Shown: in pieces, positions 1-10,142 of the stretch | Position numbering within the stretch: the stretch's first letter is position 1 | How the letters are laid out: the number at the start of each line of letters is the position of its first letter | Source of the DNA: Cryptosporidium bovis | Lineage: Eukaryota; Apicomplexa; Conoidasida; Eucoccidiorida; Cryptosporidiidae | Assembly (NCBI GenBank): GCA_009768925.2 | Contig: VHIT02000018.1 | Span: 186,001 to 250,000, forward strand | Length of the DNA: 64,000 bases | Reading direction: 5' to 3' | Program-made: the position numbers and the translations under genes | Notes under the pieces: model-generated | Databases searched by the model: none | Seen by the model: the letters and a program-made list of their open reading frames with translations, nothing else | Told to the model about the DNA's origin: nothing

Positions 1-1366
1 TCATTGACAGGAATCCACGCAACTTTGGAAGTTTTTGGAGATTATTACCCTGAATATCTTTACTATCATTGTTAATTACTGATCTGGATATATAAGAATC
101 TTTTTTTTCATTATCACTAACTAGACTTGTCACTTGCGCAATAGAGTTATGCTCATACAATACATTAGTATTTGAAGAATTTGATAAATCTCTTTTATTT
201 ATATTAATTACATTACTATTTGACACACGATCATCACTAATTTCACTAATTCCCTCTCTCCTCTCTGGTTCGGAAAAATCCTCTCTTGCCTCTTTTGAAT
301 TATCACCTGATATTAAGGAATCCAACAGACCTCTCAGTTGTGCCCTTTTATTTTCCAAGCGCATCTGGGTTGCAAATTTTGGTGATTTGGGAATTGTTGT
401 GCTTCTACTTAAATTTCTTACTCTAAAGCGACTTTCATTCTTTCCAAGTGAAGTCAAACCAAAACCTGCACCAGTTTGCTCGTTATTGTTATTAACAACA
501 CCTGATTTCGCTTCAAGTGTGTCATTACGATTTCCTGTATACGAAGAAACATCAGCATTAGCACAGATACCTCCAATGCCGTTATCCCTGATTGACTCTA
601 TGATATTCCTAAGTCTTTTGTCTTCGTTATACTCTCTATTTTTATTCAATACCTCTTCGTTAAACCTTTCTTTAAGAGAGCCAAGTCTCTCTGAAAGTAT
701 TTTAGATTTATTCGAGGCTCTCAAATCAGTTTCAAAGTGAAACGGTCTTGGAATCGTAGTCATCCTTGATCTGTTGCTCATTCTAGAGTTTGCTCCTATC
801 GAAGAACAAGATCTAGCTGAAATTGGAGGGTTGGTTGATTTTCCACAACTAATTTGATGCATATTCAAACTCAAATCTCGGATATTTAAGACATTACTGT
901 TATGAATGCCACAACCATACAAATACGCCCCAGAGGATGATGATCTCTGATGTCTAAGTCGTTGTTCCGCCCTTTCATTTGTCGCAAATTCAAATCCTTT
1001 TGGAGTAGTCACATTTCCACGGCAAATTTTACTCTTGTAAGAGGTTTCCTGTACTTGTTTCTTTACAAACTCGTCACCAGATTCGGATTTTTTCGCTTCG
1101 ATTGAACCGGCTCTGTTTAATTGAATTGAACTCCTATTTACTCGTTGAGAGGTCCTTAAAGACCTACTACTAGGGAGCTGAAGGGGAACTTTTCCATCGA
1201 AATCAAGATATTTGCCTCCGAATGATCTTGTACTCAAAGCCCCTCTATTCAGACTTGTACTCTTAGCCTCATTCTTTGGTGTCAAACCCGTTGAAATACA
1301 ACTCAAAGAAAGTGTATCTAGCCTTAAGTGGCTTGGAATAGCCAGTCCCTTTATTTTGTCACTCAT
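1..1366 (-). CDS. Ser/Asn/Arg-rich unknown protein, 3' part missing
   Basis: An uninterrupted minus-strand frame runs from an ATG at 1366 past the window edge at 1 (about 455 codons, no stop). I read the frame through the first ~200 bases and through 720-1110 and saw no stop. The protein begins MSDKIKGLAIPSHLRLDTLS and is rich in Ser, Arg and Asn, with many RS and SS pairs. I see no membrane segment, signal peptide or recognisable domain. Such low-complexity phosphorylatable proteins are common in apicomplexans, and no function can be given. The start is the first ATG after a stop-rich AT region. The same DNA also holds a 117-codon plus-strand frame (387-740), which is a shadow. Confidence 0.75.
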   Translation of the reverse strand, partial: MSDKIKGLAIPSHLRLDTLSLSCISTGLTPKNEAKSTSLNRGALSTRSFGGKYLDFDGKVPLQLPSSRSLRTSQRVNRSSIQLNRAGSIEAKKSESGDEFVKKQVQETSYKSKICRGNVTTPKGFEFATNERAEQRLRHQRSSSSGAYLYGCGIHNSNVLNIRDLSLNMHQISCGKSTNPPISARSCSSIGANSRMSNRSRMTTIPRPFHFETDLRASNKSKILSERLGSLKERFNEEVLNKNREYNEDKRLRNIIESIRDNGIGGICANADVSSYTGNRNDTLEAKSGVVNNNNEQTGAGFGLTSLGKNESRFRVRNLSRSTTIPKSPKFATQMRLENKRAQLRGLLDSLISGDNSKEAREDFSEPERREGISEISDDRVSNSNVININKRDLSNSSNTNVLYEHNSIAQVTSLVSDNEKKDSYISRSVINNDSKDIQGNNLQKLPKLRGFLSM

Positions 1367-2268
1367 GAATTCATTATATAAATAAACATTACTTTATTGA
1401 CCCAGCCACTCTTTAATCCTCACTTATATACGTGGTATTTGATATATTTTCGTTGTTCACCTCCTATCTCCTTTTTATTTACTCCTTTCAATTGTTATTA
1501 CATGCAAATTACCTTTTTTTTAACAATAAAACATGTGGGGTATGATTCCCGCTAGTTGTGGAATCCACCCCACAAAAAGAAAATATTTGTGACTAACCTA
1601 CAATAACAGCTAATAGATATAGTATTAGAGAAAAAGTATAAACTAATTGACTTAAAATATGTGCATACAAATTTATTTGATTGTTTTCGGATCTATAAAT
1701 TGGCTGAATTCTATGTTTCTTATTGTCTCGAAGAGGAGTTTAAATTTCTTTCTTTTACAGTTGTTCACATAGATTCTCAAGTATTCACGGAGTGCAATTA
1801 TATGCAACACAGTGTTTTGCATGTGCATGTGGTTTTACTCTTCTCTTCCGTCTTTTAATATGAGCTATACATGTTGAATGTTGTGACAAATACATATATT
1901 AGAATTTACAGGTAAAATATGTACCATATATTGCACCTGTGAGTGAAATAGCGTAAGCTTGATACTCCCGTGTCAACAGCCACAATTGCTTTAGGTAGAA
2001 TTTTCCCGGTAACTTCACCGAATAAATACGAGGTGAACTTTTATTCAACTCGGTAAATATTCGAGATAGTTGAAAAAGAACTCGGATTCATTCCAACACA
2101 TCTTTTTCTAATTTGACATGTACCTAAATAATTCCTAAAGATTTCTTAAAATACCATTATATAATAATAAGGTAAAAGGTAAAAAACAGATAGAAAATGG
2201 CAAAGGAGTGAGGTCTTGATAATACAGAGATTTGCTGTTCTAGTTTGGTTGACCTCTCGGTGAATTTA
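1367..2268. promoter_or_regulatory. intergenic region upstream of the first gene, with a G-box hairpin
   Basis: About 900 bases lie between the 3' end of the surface-protein gene and the start of the first gene, both on the minus strand. The region is AT-rich with no convincing coding frame; a 65-codon frame at 1661-1858 looks spurious. Its one striking element is the inverted repeat at 1534-1574, listed separately. A weaker 6-base inverted repeat (TTCACC...GGTGAA) lies near 2013-2036. Confidence 0.5.
1534..1574. repeat. Inverted repeat / hairpin with two G-box halves
   Basis: TGTGGGGT at 1534-1541 is the exact reverse complement of ACCCCACA at 1567-1574. Inside, GATTCC (1544-1549) pairs with GGAATC (1560-1565), leaving a 10-base loop. 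This gives a 14-bp stem with a small asymmetric bulge. It sits 170-210 bases upstream of the ATG at 1366. GTGGGG-type G-boxes are known apicomplexan promoter motifs, so this could be paired protein-binding sites or a structured 5' leader. Confidence 0.5.
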
Positions 2269-3654
2269 TTATATTCTCGGAATTATTGCATAACCGAATA
2301 CTTGGTTACTTTGATTCGTTGGTGCTGGATGTTGCGGAATTAAAGGAGCTTTAGCCCCAGGTTGTTCTTTATATTGAATATGCGGCACTATTGGATGAGG
2401 ATGTTTAGATAAGTTTCCGTGAGGTGGTGGCGGTGGTGGCGGTGGTGGCGGAATCGGCATATACCCTTGGTTATTTCCAGATTGTTTAGTTCCACAGAAG
2501 CAGAATCCTCCAATAACACACATAACCAAGAGAATAATGACAATAACAGCAACTGTCATTGGACCAAGTAAATTATTCCCCCTAGTGTGTCCATTGTCCC
2601 TCCTATCAGAAAATTCGTGTTCATCATTGATTCTTGTGTGTAAATCGCCATTTTGCTGCAAATTATACTGACCTTGGTTCTGCATAGGAGCAGGGCCTGG
2701 TGGGAACACTACGTTATTACCATTTACAGACATTGTATTTGGAATTGATGGAACAGGAGGAGTAATGAACATTCCACTTCCTTGTTGTAAAGGGGCAGGT
2801 GAACCTGTTTGTGCTACAATTAAAGGTTGAATAACTCTCCTCACGACTCTAACTCTTCGTGGTTTTCGTTCCCTACTATGTCTATTACTTGGCAAATATC
2901 TAACAACTTTATACTCCCCTTTTACACCTTTACTTCCAATAATAAAGTATCTTCTACCATGTTCCCCGTCTAAATGATAGTTTCTCCCTTTTACAACTCT
3001 AGCGAGAATAGGCCTTTTAATTTGATCGCTAATTTCACCTTCTTCCTTTCCTATATACTTTTTAAGTTGCCTTTTTTTCCTATTTCTACTTGGACTTTCG
3101 ACTTTTTCGGAAAAGTGAATTTCTTGATTATTTTTCGGCTCCTCACCTATTGAAATTCGTGTAGGAACAGTGATAAATCTTCCAAGATCGTTCTCATTTC
3201 CATTTACTTTGATATTGTTAACGGCTATATTGTTAGTTTCAGAACCAGCCTCCGTTTTTAAGGAAAGAATTGCTGCTCTTGCTTCAGATTCATTTGCTGA
3301 AGAGACATTTCTATGAACCATTGACTCATTTATATCGCTGAAACTACTTGAAAGTATAAACCCTAAGACATCTTCATCTCCATAATGAGAGAAAGTGGAA
3401 CTCACATTTTTATCACTTTCGGTAGTTATATTTCTATCTACATCAATTTCAAATAGAGGTCCTTCAGCTTTAATCATTTCCAACAACTGTTTAGAGGTCA
3501 CTCCCGCTGAATTTGCCTCATCCTCTAATTCTTTCTGAGATATTCCTGTAGCATTGCAATATATTTCCAAATAATTATTATTTTGTTCTGCTTCTAATAA
3601 TTCAAGAAAACCAGCGATCGTCACCAGACTAAAAAACAGTCCTGTATATCGCAT
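2269..3654 (-). CDS. Secreted type I membrane protein with RKKR site and poly-proline cytosolic tail
   Basis: A 461-residue protein. Residues 1-22 look like a signal peptide (hydrophobic MRYTGLFFSLVTIAGF...). The ectodomain has six N-glycosylation sequons (N34, N75, N83, N109, N116, N121). A basic RKKR at 192-195 resembles a furin/subtilisin processing site. A long Arg-rich stretch follows (about 245-275). One membrane segment spans about 365-388. The tail holds about ten consecutive prolines (402-411) and more Pro/His. The topology is that of a surface or micronemal glycoprotein with a cytosolic tail able to bind profilin or SH3-like partners; that role is inference. No known family was recognised. 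It is divergent from another predicted surface protein at 4566. The start is the first ATG of the frame and gives a good signal peptide. Confidence 0.85.
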   Translation of the reverse strand: MRYTGLFFSLVTIAGFLELLEAEQNNNYLEIYCNATGISQKELEDEANSAGVTSKQLLEMIKAEGPLFEIDVDRNITTESDKNVSSTFSHYGDEDVLGFILSSSFSDINESMVHRNVSSANESEARAAILSLKTEAGSETNNIAVNNIKVNGNENDLGRFITVPTRISIGEEPKNNQEIHFSEKVESPSRNRKKRQLKKYIGKEEGEISDQIKRPILARVVKGRNYHLDGEHGRRYFIIGSKGVKGEYKVVRYLPSNRHSRERKPRRVRVVRRVIQPLIVAQTGSPAPLQQGSGMFITPPVPSIPNTMSVNGNNVVFPPGPAPMQNQGQYNLQQNGDLHTRINDEHEFSDRRDNGHTRGNNLLGPMTVAVIVIILLVMCVIGGFCFCGTKQSGNNQGYMPIPPPPPPPPPPHGNLSKHPHPIVPHIQYKEQPGAKAPLIPQHPAPTNQSNQVFGYAIIPRI

Positions 3655-4565
3655 TACTGAAGCGAACCTACTCTTAACTCCAATAGATGCAAAAACTTGT
3701 TACAAGTCTAGCCTTTTCAATTGTTAAAGTTTAATTAATTTAATTTGGATTTTTTTACTTATCCGTTTACTCTTATCCTTGTAAAATTCGACTAAAAAGA
3801 GTACCGCCAAACCCAAAGACCCATACCGCGACCTACTAAGTGGCTCCAACTTGGTTGCATTAATACGCATTTACAAGGGTATAAATTAATCAGAATGATT
3901 CGCTTTATTGCTAAATCTAATATTTCAATTTATCTTGAGTTTCTTTTTTCACTTTTTAATGAAAAAGTATATGTGAAGATATATGTATATTTATAATCTA
4001 TGTAGGTTTAAAGAGTATAATTTTTCCAAGTTGTGCTATTTTTGGAATTGCACAAAACCAATCTCCAGAATAAGAGCGGAACATAAATCGCATTATCCGC
4101 AGCCATGCATAATTATTTGCTTGCATGCATGCATACATAATAGATGCAAATCATCCTCAGCATCAATTCATTTAAATTATTTGGGCATCGGAGGGCAGGT
4201 ACAATTTTTAGATAAATCTCAATTATTAAAGCAATTAATTGATTAAAATGAGTCATAAAGGGTATCGTGATCAAACTAGGTGGTAGAGTGGTGCCATAAG
4301 AAACAGCAGATGATTTTTTTCTTTAATAATACTGAAAATGTGAAATCGGCGTTTCTTCAAAGGGTGTGAGCGGAGTGCTTACTGGGTTACACACAAAAAT
4401 AATAATTAATTAAAGCAAATATTTGATATATAACCATCAGCAATACTCAAGTAAATACAAGTTTAGTTATCCATAATGCAAATTAAGGAGTATATTAAGT
4501 AACAAATTTGTTTAAAGTACTGGACCAACAGTTAAATACGTGTTAAAACGTCAAATGAACAAATT
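3655..4565. promoter_or_regulatory. shared promoter region of two divergent surface-protein genes
   Basis: This 911-base spacer between divergent genes has no credible coding frame. It carries an E2F-type box CCGCCAAA at 3804-3811 and a TGCATGCATGCATAC run at 4122-4136, with another TGCAT near 4104. An 87-codon frame at 3983-4246 has no supporting features. The arrangement suggests the two genes could be co-regulated. Confidence 0.5.
4122..4136. promoter_or_regulatory. Overlapping TGCATG/GCATGC boxes (AP2-like site cluster)
   Basis: The 15-base run TGCATGCATGCATAC contains overlapping GCATGC cores. GCATGC/TGCATGCA is a well-known apicomplexan ApiAP2 recognition core. It lies about 430 bases upstream of the ATG at 4566 and 470 upstream of the ATG at 3654, so it could serve either gene. 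Binding is inferred. Confidence 0.4.
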
Positions 4566-5342
4566 ATGAAATCAGGTATTTGTCTGGTGATTTTAGTATT
4601 GTTAATTTCGAAATTAGAAAACTACAATGGACTTAGAATAAAGTCAGAGTATGACAGCTATATGTCAAGTCCTGAAGCTAGTTTAAGCAGCTCCACAGGT
4701 AATTTATCTTCAGAAATATTTGATGATAAAACAGGTAAAAAAAGTGGTAAATCCTCTTATGGAGTATCATCTTCTGTTTCCACAGACTACCAAAGCGATT
4801 ATTCACAAGTAGACAAAGAAGATGAGGATGAAGACGTAGGTGAGGATATTAATGTAGTAAAAAGTGAAGGGACAGAAAATGAAAATAGTGAAAGATCAAT
4901 AAAGAAAGGAAAAATAAAAGTAGAAGAGGGTGCGGAAGTTGGTGATAGTGGTGGTGTTGATAGTTTGTCCAGAGTTCAATATGATGCAAAGCAAAGTAGA
5001 TTCGATTTATCTGGTACTGTGTATCCAAGATCTGATGTATCCGGTACAAATTACGTGTTTTTATCTCCTGCAGCTCAAAAAAAGATTGACAAAAAAATTG
5101 TTCAACTAAGGAAAAAGGGTAAGCACCATGGGTCTATGAAAGAAACAATCGCTGTTGGCGAATGGCAAAGGCGTTACTACAGCAGACCAGTTACCGAGGT
5201 TCCTCAATTCCGGGATGTCAGTACTGACAATATTTACAGTAAAAGAGAAGGCTCCTTATTCAACTGGGTAATGCTGGCTCTTGTAACAATATTGGTTATG
5301 GTCGTCTTTGTGTTCATTTATAGGTCAATGAACAAAAGATAA
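4566..5342 (+). CDS. Secreted acidic/Ser-rich type I membrane protein
   Basis: A 258-residue protein. The N-terminus (MKSGICLVILVLLISKLENYNG) is a clear signal peptide. Residues ~30-130 are Ser/Asp/Glu-rich with a poly-acidic patch (EDEDEDVGED). A basic stretch follows (KKIDKKIVQLRKKGKHHG). One membrane anchor lies at about 232-253 and ends in the short tail RSMNKR. This is the layout of a small surface or secretory-organelle protein. No family is recognised. It is divergent from the poly-proline-tailed protein at 2269-3654. Both have the same signal - disordered charged ectodomain - single membrane segment design, but no convincing sequence similarity. The start is the first ATG of the frame. 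Confidence 0.8.
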   Translation: MKSGICLVILVLLISKLENYNGLRIKSEYDSYMSSPEASLSSSTGNLSSEIFDDKTGKKSGKSSYGVSSSVSTDYQSDYSQVDKEDEDEDVGEDINVVKSEGTENENSERSIKKGKIKVEEGAEVGDSGGVDSLSRVQYDAKQSRFDLSGTVYPRSDVSGTNYVFLSPAAQKKIDKKIVQLRKKGKHHGSMKETIAVGEWQRRYYSRPVTEVPQFRDVSTDNIYSKREGSLFNWVMLALVTILVMVVFVFIYRSMNKR

Positions 5343-7389
5343 GGCGTTTAAGACTAAATTTGTAAAAATAACAAGGTTCGACACTTAAACTTGTAGTACT
5401 CAGTATAAAATTACGTTCATGTTAGAAAGGGAGGAGGAAGATTTTAAAAAAAGTCATACTTTTACACTAATAAGTCAATATTAAACTTTCAAGCAAAAGT
5501 AATACTAAATAATACTGAAATACATCTCAATAAAGTTGGCAAATTCATTGTTAGACTTCTGAAATCAACACGCGAAAACAGAAGAAAAAAGGTAAATCCA
5601 AGTGTAGCGGGTTTTGCGTGAACAAGGTTTATTTCTGCCGTTTACAAACCTCTTTCTCATTTTAATTAATATAGAAAAAATCCATTATTTGTGTAGAAAG
5701 TTGACGCATAATATATTTAGTTACCGTATTATTTTAAATCTCCAGTGAAAACATCCTTATTTGCACAGATATTTTCTAATTATTTAGATTGTTTAACAAA
5801 ACTGCCACTTAAATGGCTAAGCCGATCTATAAATGAATGTCCAAAATCTGTCAATTTAGAGCGGGAATATCCTGCCGTCATGATCTTCTCGTATGCCAAA
5901 TTCCGTGAGTAATTTATATATAGATAATGGCAGCAGCCGTTAACAGTATCATTATTTAAATGTTTAACAACTTTAGAAGGAAGTGATAGATGGAGGTTTC
6001 ATATAGTGGGAGTGAGAACCAAATCAAATTTTGTGTGCTTTGAAGCGATAGAAGAAACAAATTTGAGTTTTATTGCAAATTTTAAACGATAAAACAAATC
6101 CTACCTGTCTGCTTTTATAGAGAAAAGATGTGTTTAAGGCCCATTAAAGTGGTCAATGCAGCTGTGTCAGTTGAATCAGTAAAAGTTGATATGAAAAAGA
6201 AAATACCAAGAGTGGATGGAAAGCAAGGGGTAAAGGTTACATATTTACAAACTTGATAGAACAAACAAGATTGCAGCTGATCTAAAAGTATTTTAAACAA
6301 AGTGGCGAACAATTAAATAACTTGCCTAGAGGTAAGTGGCCATAACAAATTTTCTTTTTATTCAAGATTGATCTAAACATGCGCCACCAATATTCCCGTA
6401 AAGGAGTGTAAGAAACAAAAGTGAAGATTGAGAAGAGGAAATAGAAAGGTTTGAAACTAAAAACGCAGGCGACCATTATCCAAGGGATTCTCCTTTTTGT
6501 AGTTAAAAGAAAATTGAATAATGTGATCAGGACTAAGAACAAAAGGATTGGGTAAATACAAAAAATGAAATAGGAAGTAACGAGGGAAACATTATCAAAA
6601 TGGTGGAGAAATCTCGCAAGGTGTGAATGTGGTCGTCCCATCCAGGGTTTATTATTAAGAGTAGGAAACGTTCATTAATTAGAAATGGATTTCTAAAGTG
6701 TGTTTATCACATATTAGTAATGCCCAATGGCTTGGTTCAACACATAAATATGGGATGAGGTATTGTAACAAGGCAAAAAACAATTTACATGGGAAACTGA
6801 CAAATTAAATAGTGATACAAGTGTTGGATATTGTAGTCCCCATTTACTTAGTAATGTGAATTTTGACGGAATATAATACTTGTACTCATTTGTTGTTTTA
6901 TGGAAAATATTTGTTGCTATATAAATTCATTCACCCACATTATTATTCGTATACCCCTCTCGCGCAAATAATACTATTTAATGTTGCATGTAATAAAACA
7001 CCGTAAAAATAGAAATTGTGTACATTTTAAAACTATACTTAACAACAATATCTTGTTTATAAATTAAAAAAATGGATATGCACACAAAATATATATTGTA
7101 TTGAAATTTTCAGTACACTGGTGCGAAAATATTGCCAGATGCTAAATAAACATATATTCATGTATGCAAAAATGCTCTCAAAAGTGGGTAATCAAAGGCG
7201 GGAGGCGGCTTTTATTTGAATATGACTAATCAATGGTGGCGGTTTCCCACAATATCTCTAAAATGAACCACCGATGTAAAAATTGCATTAAAAATTCCTA
7301 ATTAGATTTGAACGGTAATTAATGCCTATCCACACAAATTTGGTGACAAATAAGCTGAATATTTGAGTGACCGATAAACTGGGATCATT
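5343..7389. other. 2-kb gap with coding-like fragments, unresolved
   Basis: No complete single-exon gene is convincing here. On the plus strand, a 42-codon frame from 6129 (MCLRPIKVVNAAVSV...) looks coding. It is followed, in shifted frames, by short fragments up to a strong splice donor (AGAG|GTAAGT near 6331). A possible acceptor (AACGCAG) lies near 6465. An ATG-started fragment also lies near 5991. On the minus strand, 6282-6641 encodes a hydrophobic 119-residue frame that may be only a shadow. The gap may hold a small multi-exon gene, a decayed gene or a spliced noncoding RNA. From about 6700 to 7389 it is plain AT-rich promoter sequence with GGCGGG-like boxes near 7195-7210 and 7235. Confidence 0.3.
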
Positions 7390-8814
7390 ATGGAGAGGGA
7401 ATACCTACCACTCCCGAAGGTTATTGTTAAAAGTATGAAGAATGATGGTAATTGTTTGTTCAGAGCAATAAGTTTCCAACTGTATGAAACAGATGAATAT
7501 CATGAAATAATTAGGTCATTTTGCATGGATTTTGTGGAGATAAACAAAGATTCCTACTCCAACTTTGTTTCTGAATACCTGAATGTAGAGAGTTACATTA
7601 GCGAGAAGAGAAAGCTTGGAGTTTGGGGTGATAATATTGAGATCCAGGCAATGAGCGAATTATATCACATTCCAATATATATCTATCACCTCGATTGTGC
7701 TTATGGCGGACTAAATGAGAAGTGTGATGGTCCAGAAAGTTATGAACTTTTCTGCAAGGTATTACCTAATTTTAAGCCCCAAATAGAGGACAAGGAATTA
7801 TTTGAAAAAATGAATGGGAAAAGTAAAGCTAGTAACAAACCGATAAGATTACTTTATTATCAAGACGTACATTACGACTCGCTTCATTATTTAGAGGACG
7901 ATTCCGGTCCTATAATATCGACAAAAATAGGTGTTTTAGAGTTTTTTGTTTTTGGCACTTTAAGAAGAATAGCATTCTCCGAGAAGTTAGATACATTAAT
8001 AAAAACAAAAGAGAAAGAGAAAAGATACAAGAGAAGTGATTTTGTACATAAAAACAAATTTTTGGATTACAATATAGACAACTTGACTGAATTTGGTGTA
8101 AGTGACAAGTTGTTTTGCAGACAAAAAAAATCAGGAGCCGTTGTCTCAAACTCCCTTCTAGTTTCTGGTCCACGTTATTTCAAGCATGAAAAAGAGTCGA
8201 GTAGCATGACTCGTTTCGGAACCACTGAAAATTCCGAAATTAATTCTTATAGCAACTCCGATTTTCATAGAGAACATGATTTAGATAGTGCATCATGTCT
8301 CCAAACTAAGATAAGTAATGGCAGTAGTTGTAGCGACGTTGTAAACGATGTACATTCTGTTAAAGTTAGAGATAGGATAGTTAGGGTAGTCCCCACTGGT
8401 GATTCTGAGAATAGCAATAGCGAGGAAGGCTGTTATAGCAGCCGCAGTAGCTTCAGTGACAAAACAATTAGTTGCACAAATACTGCCAATAAAAATAAAG
8501 TTGACAGCAACGAAGCAGTTCCCGGTACAGATAACTGTTTTGTTGTAATTTCAAACGATGTTTCTTTTAGTAATCGCAAAAATGACAATTCTTTTTCAAA
8601 GGGTATAAAATTAAAGGTTCCCGCCCAAAATGATGCGAGCCTTTGTAGAAATGATATAAACGAGGATGCGCCGTTTACGAAACAAAGAAAAAAGATAGAC
8701 TGTTTAATATTTAAAAATTCTAGACTTTCGGATGCATTTCGAAATATGAGAAAGAAGTACGTAGCCATATCTTGTCAGGAACTGAATTATAAGTACTCAA
8801 TTCAGAACAACTGA
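7390..8814 (+). CDS. OTU-family cysteine protease (deubiquitinase)
   Basis: A 474-residue protein with an N-terminal OTU domain (about residues 10-170). The first catalytic motif reads KNDGNCLFRAI, giving D19 and nucleophile C22. The central WGDNIEIQAMSELY block (from about W79) is typical of OTU proteases. The catalytic histidine motif is VHYDSL, with H161. OTU enzymes remove ubiquitin or related modifiers. The order and spacing look most like OTUD5/OTUD3-type enzymes, but the subfamily is a guess. The remaining 300 residues are Ser/Asn/Lys-rich and probably disordered. The gene lies 83 bases upstream of another plus-strand gene. The start is the first ATG and keeps the whole domain. Confidence 0.88.
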   Translation: MEREYLPLPKVIVKSMKNDGNCLFRAISFQLYETDEYHEIIRSFCMDFVEINKDSYSNFVSEYLNVESYISEKRKLGVWGDNIEIQAMSELYHIPIYIYHLDCAYGGLNEKCDGPESYELFCKVLPNFKPQIEDKELFEKMNGKSKASNKPIRLLYYQDVHYDSLHYLEDDSGPIISTKIGVLEFFVFGTLRRIAFSEKLDTLIKTKEKEKRYKRSDFVHKNKFLDYNIDNLTEFGVSDKLFCRQKKSGAVVSNSLLVSGPRYFKHEKESSSMTRFGTTENSEINSYSNSDFHREHDLDSASCLQTKISNGSSCSDVVNDVHSVKVRDRIVRVVPTGDSENSNSEEGCYSSRSSFSDKTISCTNTANKNKVDSNEAVPGTDNCFVVISNDVSFSNRKNDNSFSKGIKLKVPAQNDASLCRNDINEDAPFTKQRKKIDCLIFKNSRLSDAFRNMRKKYVAISCQELNYKYSIQNN

Positions 8815-8897
8815 TTGTTTTGTAGATTTGGTATGGGTTATACTATTACTATTAATCAATATTAAATGCATATGGACTGTATTGGTGGTAATGAAAT

Positions 8898-10037
8898 ATG
8901 GAATCAAGTAAGTTTAGAAGACTGTTGGACTATTTAGAGTATGAAAAAAGACGGTGTGATGAGAATCAGAATGCAAAGATTTGTATGAGCGATCAGAATC
9001 AACATTCCTCTGTCGTTTATAGATACGAAAATACTGGGAATAGTGGGTATATTCCTGTTACAGTTGCCTCTGCCGTGTATATGGGTGATAAATGTAACCA
9101 CTATGATGAAAAGGACTGCCTTGATGATCTAGGCGTTACAAGAAATGAAAAATCTATGGGTTGTAAAGTTAAAAATGACTATCCGAAGGTGGAAGTCGAA
9201 ACATTATTAATTCTTCAGGAAGTTACTGCTAGTAAAGAGTACGGCAAAGGAGAGACCACTTATTTTGGAAATGAGTTTAAGGACAAAAAGCTTAATATTA
9301 AAGAGTCGCAATTAGATGATTTAGAAAATAGTTCAGAAGAGGACATATTTTCAGATATTGAGATCTCGAGCAAAAGCAGCTCTAAGAACAGGAGGAACAG
9401 ATCTTTTGAAAGGTCAATAACTCCTGATTTAGACACCTTTATAGATGAAATATATGGTTTTGAGAAACAAGATGTAATTAACGATGATGGAGTTGTGAAC
9501 GAATATAAATCTGATCAGGATGGCAGTACCGTTAATGTGACAGATGAGCGTGATAGTCACATATTAAGCAACAAGAATCATATTTCTACAGCAGAATATC
9601 TATCAAAATTTGGTAAGAAAAAAGGTGGTCTGGGGAGAAAAGGTCTTGAAAAGAACAAAATTGACTATTCTCTATTTTCAAGAACTAGATCAGGCAACTA
9701 TCCAGGTACGGACAATACTAAAACCAGTAGAAGTGAAAAAAGTAATGTTGGATTTGAGCCATCCTCATCTCATCAGCCCTACTCAGAATGCTACTTAGAA
9801 GTGGATGGTGTTTGCTACCTAGAAACGCATCAAGACGAGGATGAAGAAATCAAGAGAGAGATTGAGAAAGAAAGATATAGAGATAAAATGGAAGATAAAA
9901 AGAAAGACCATGAAAAAAACAACAAAAAACAGAAAAAAAGCTGTGAAAAGTTATTAAATAGGGAATGGAAATCTATTCAACGTATAATGAAAAAAGGTGA
10001 TTTCAGACCTCTTGACATAATCGGAGGCAATATGTAG
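8898..10037 (+). CDS. Unknown charged protein
   Basis: A 379-residue protein with no recognised domain. It is hydrophilic, with acidic Ser patches (SSEEDIFSDIEISSKSSSK), a TPDLDTFIDEIYGFEKQD segment, a Gly/Lys patch (FGKKKGGLGRKGLEK), and a Lys/Glu-rich coiled-coil-like stretch near 315-360. There is no signal peptide or membrane segment. The C-terminus (NREWKSIQRIMKKGDFRPLD) is better conserved in character and may be a short binding motif. The gene follows the OTU gene in the same orientation after 83 bases and converges with the RCC1 gene. Its function is unknown. Confidence 0.7.
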   Translation: MESSKFRRLLDYLEYEKRRCDENQNAKICMSDQNQHSSVVYRYENTGNSGYIPVTVASAVYMGDKCNHYDEKDCLDDLGVTRNEKSMGCKVKNDYPKVEVETLLILQEVTASKEYGKGETTYFGNEFKDKKLNIKESQLDDLENSSEEDIFSDIEISSKSSSKNRRNRSFERSITPDLDTFIDEIYGFEKQDVINDDGVVNEYKSDQDGSTVNVTDERDSHILSNKNHISTAEYLSKFGKKKGGLGRKGLEKNKIDYSLFSRTRSGNYPGTDNTKTSRSEKSNVGFEPSSSHQPYSECYLEVDGVCYLETHQDEDEEIKREIEKERYRDKMEDKKKDHEKNNKKQKKSCEKLLNREWKSIQRIMKKGDFRPLDIIGGNM

Positions 10038-10142
10038 ATATTGAGGTAAAAATTATTTGGTTAATTAAAACAATATTAATTGTTATAAAACTATTATGAT
10101 ATACTTGTACGTTTACAAGATGAATCGATTATGTGTATTTGT

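Noticed and set aside
5376-5386. GGTTCGAC, tRNA B-box-like
   Set aside because: No T-arm stem, acceptor stem or A box around it.
6282-6641. 119-codon hydrophobic minus-strand frame
   Set aside because: Hydrophobicity is what the antisense of Lys/Glu/Asn-rich plus-strand sequence gives; no family features. The plus strand looks more coding.
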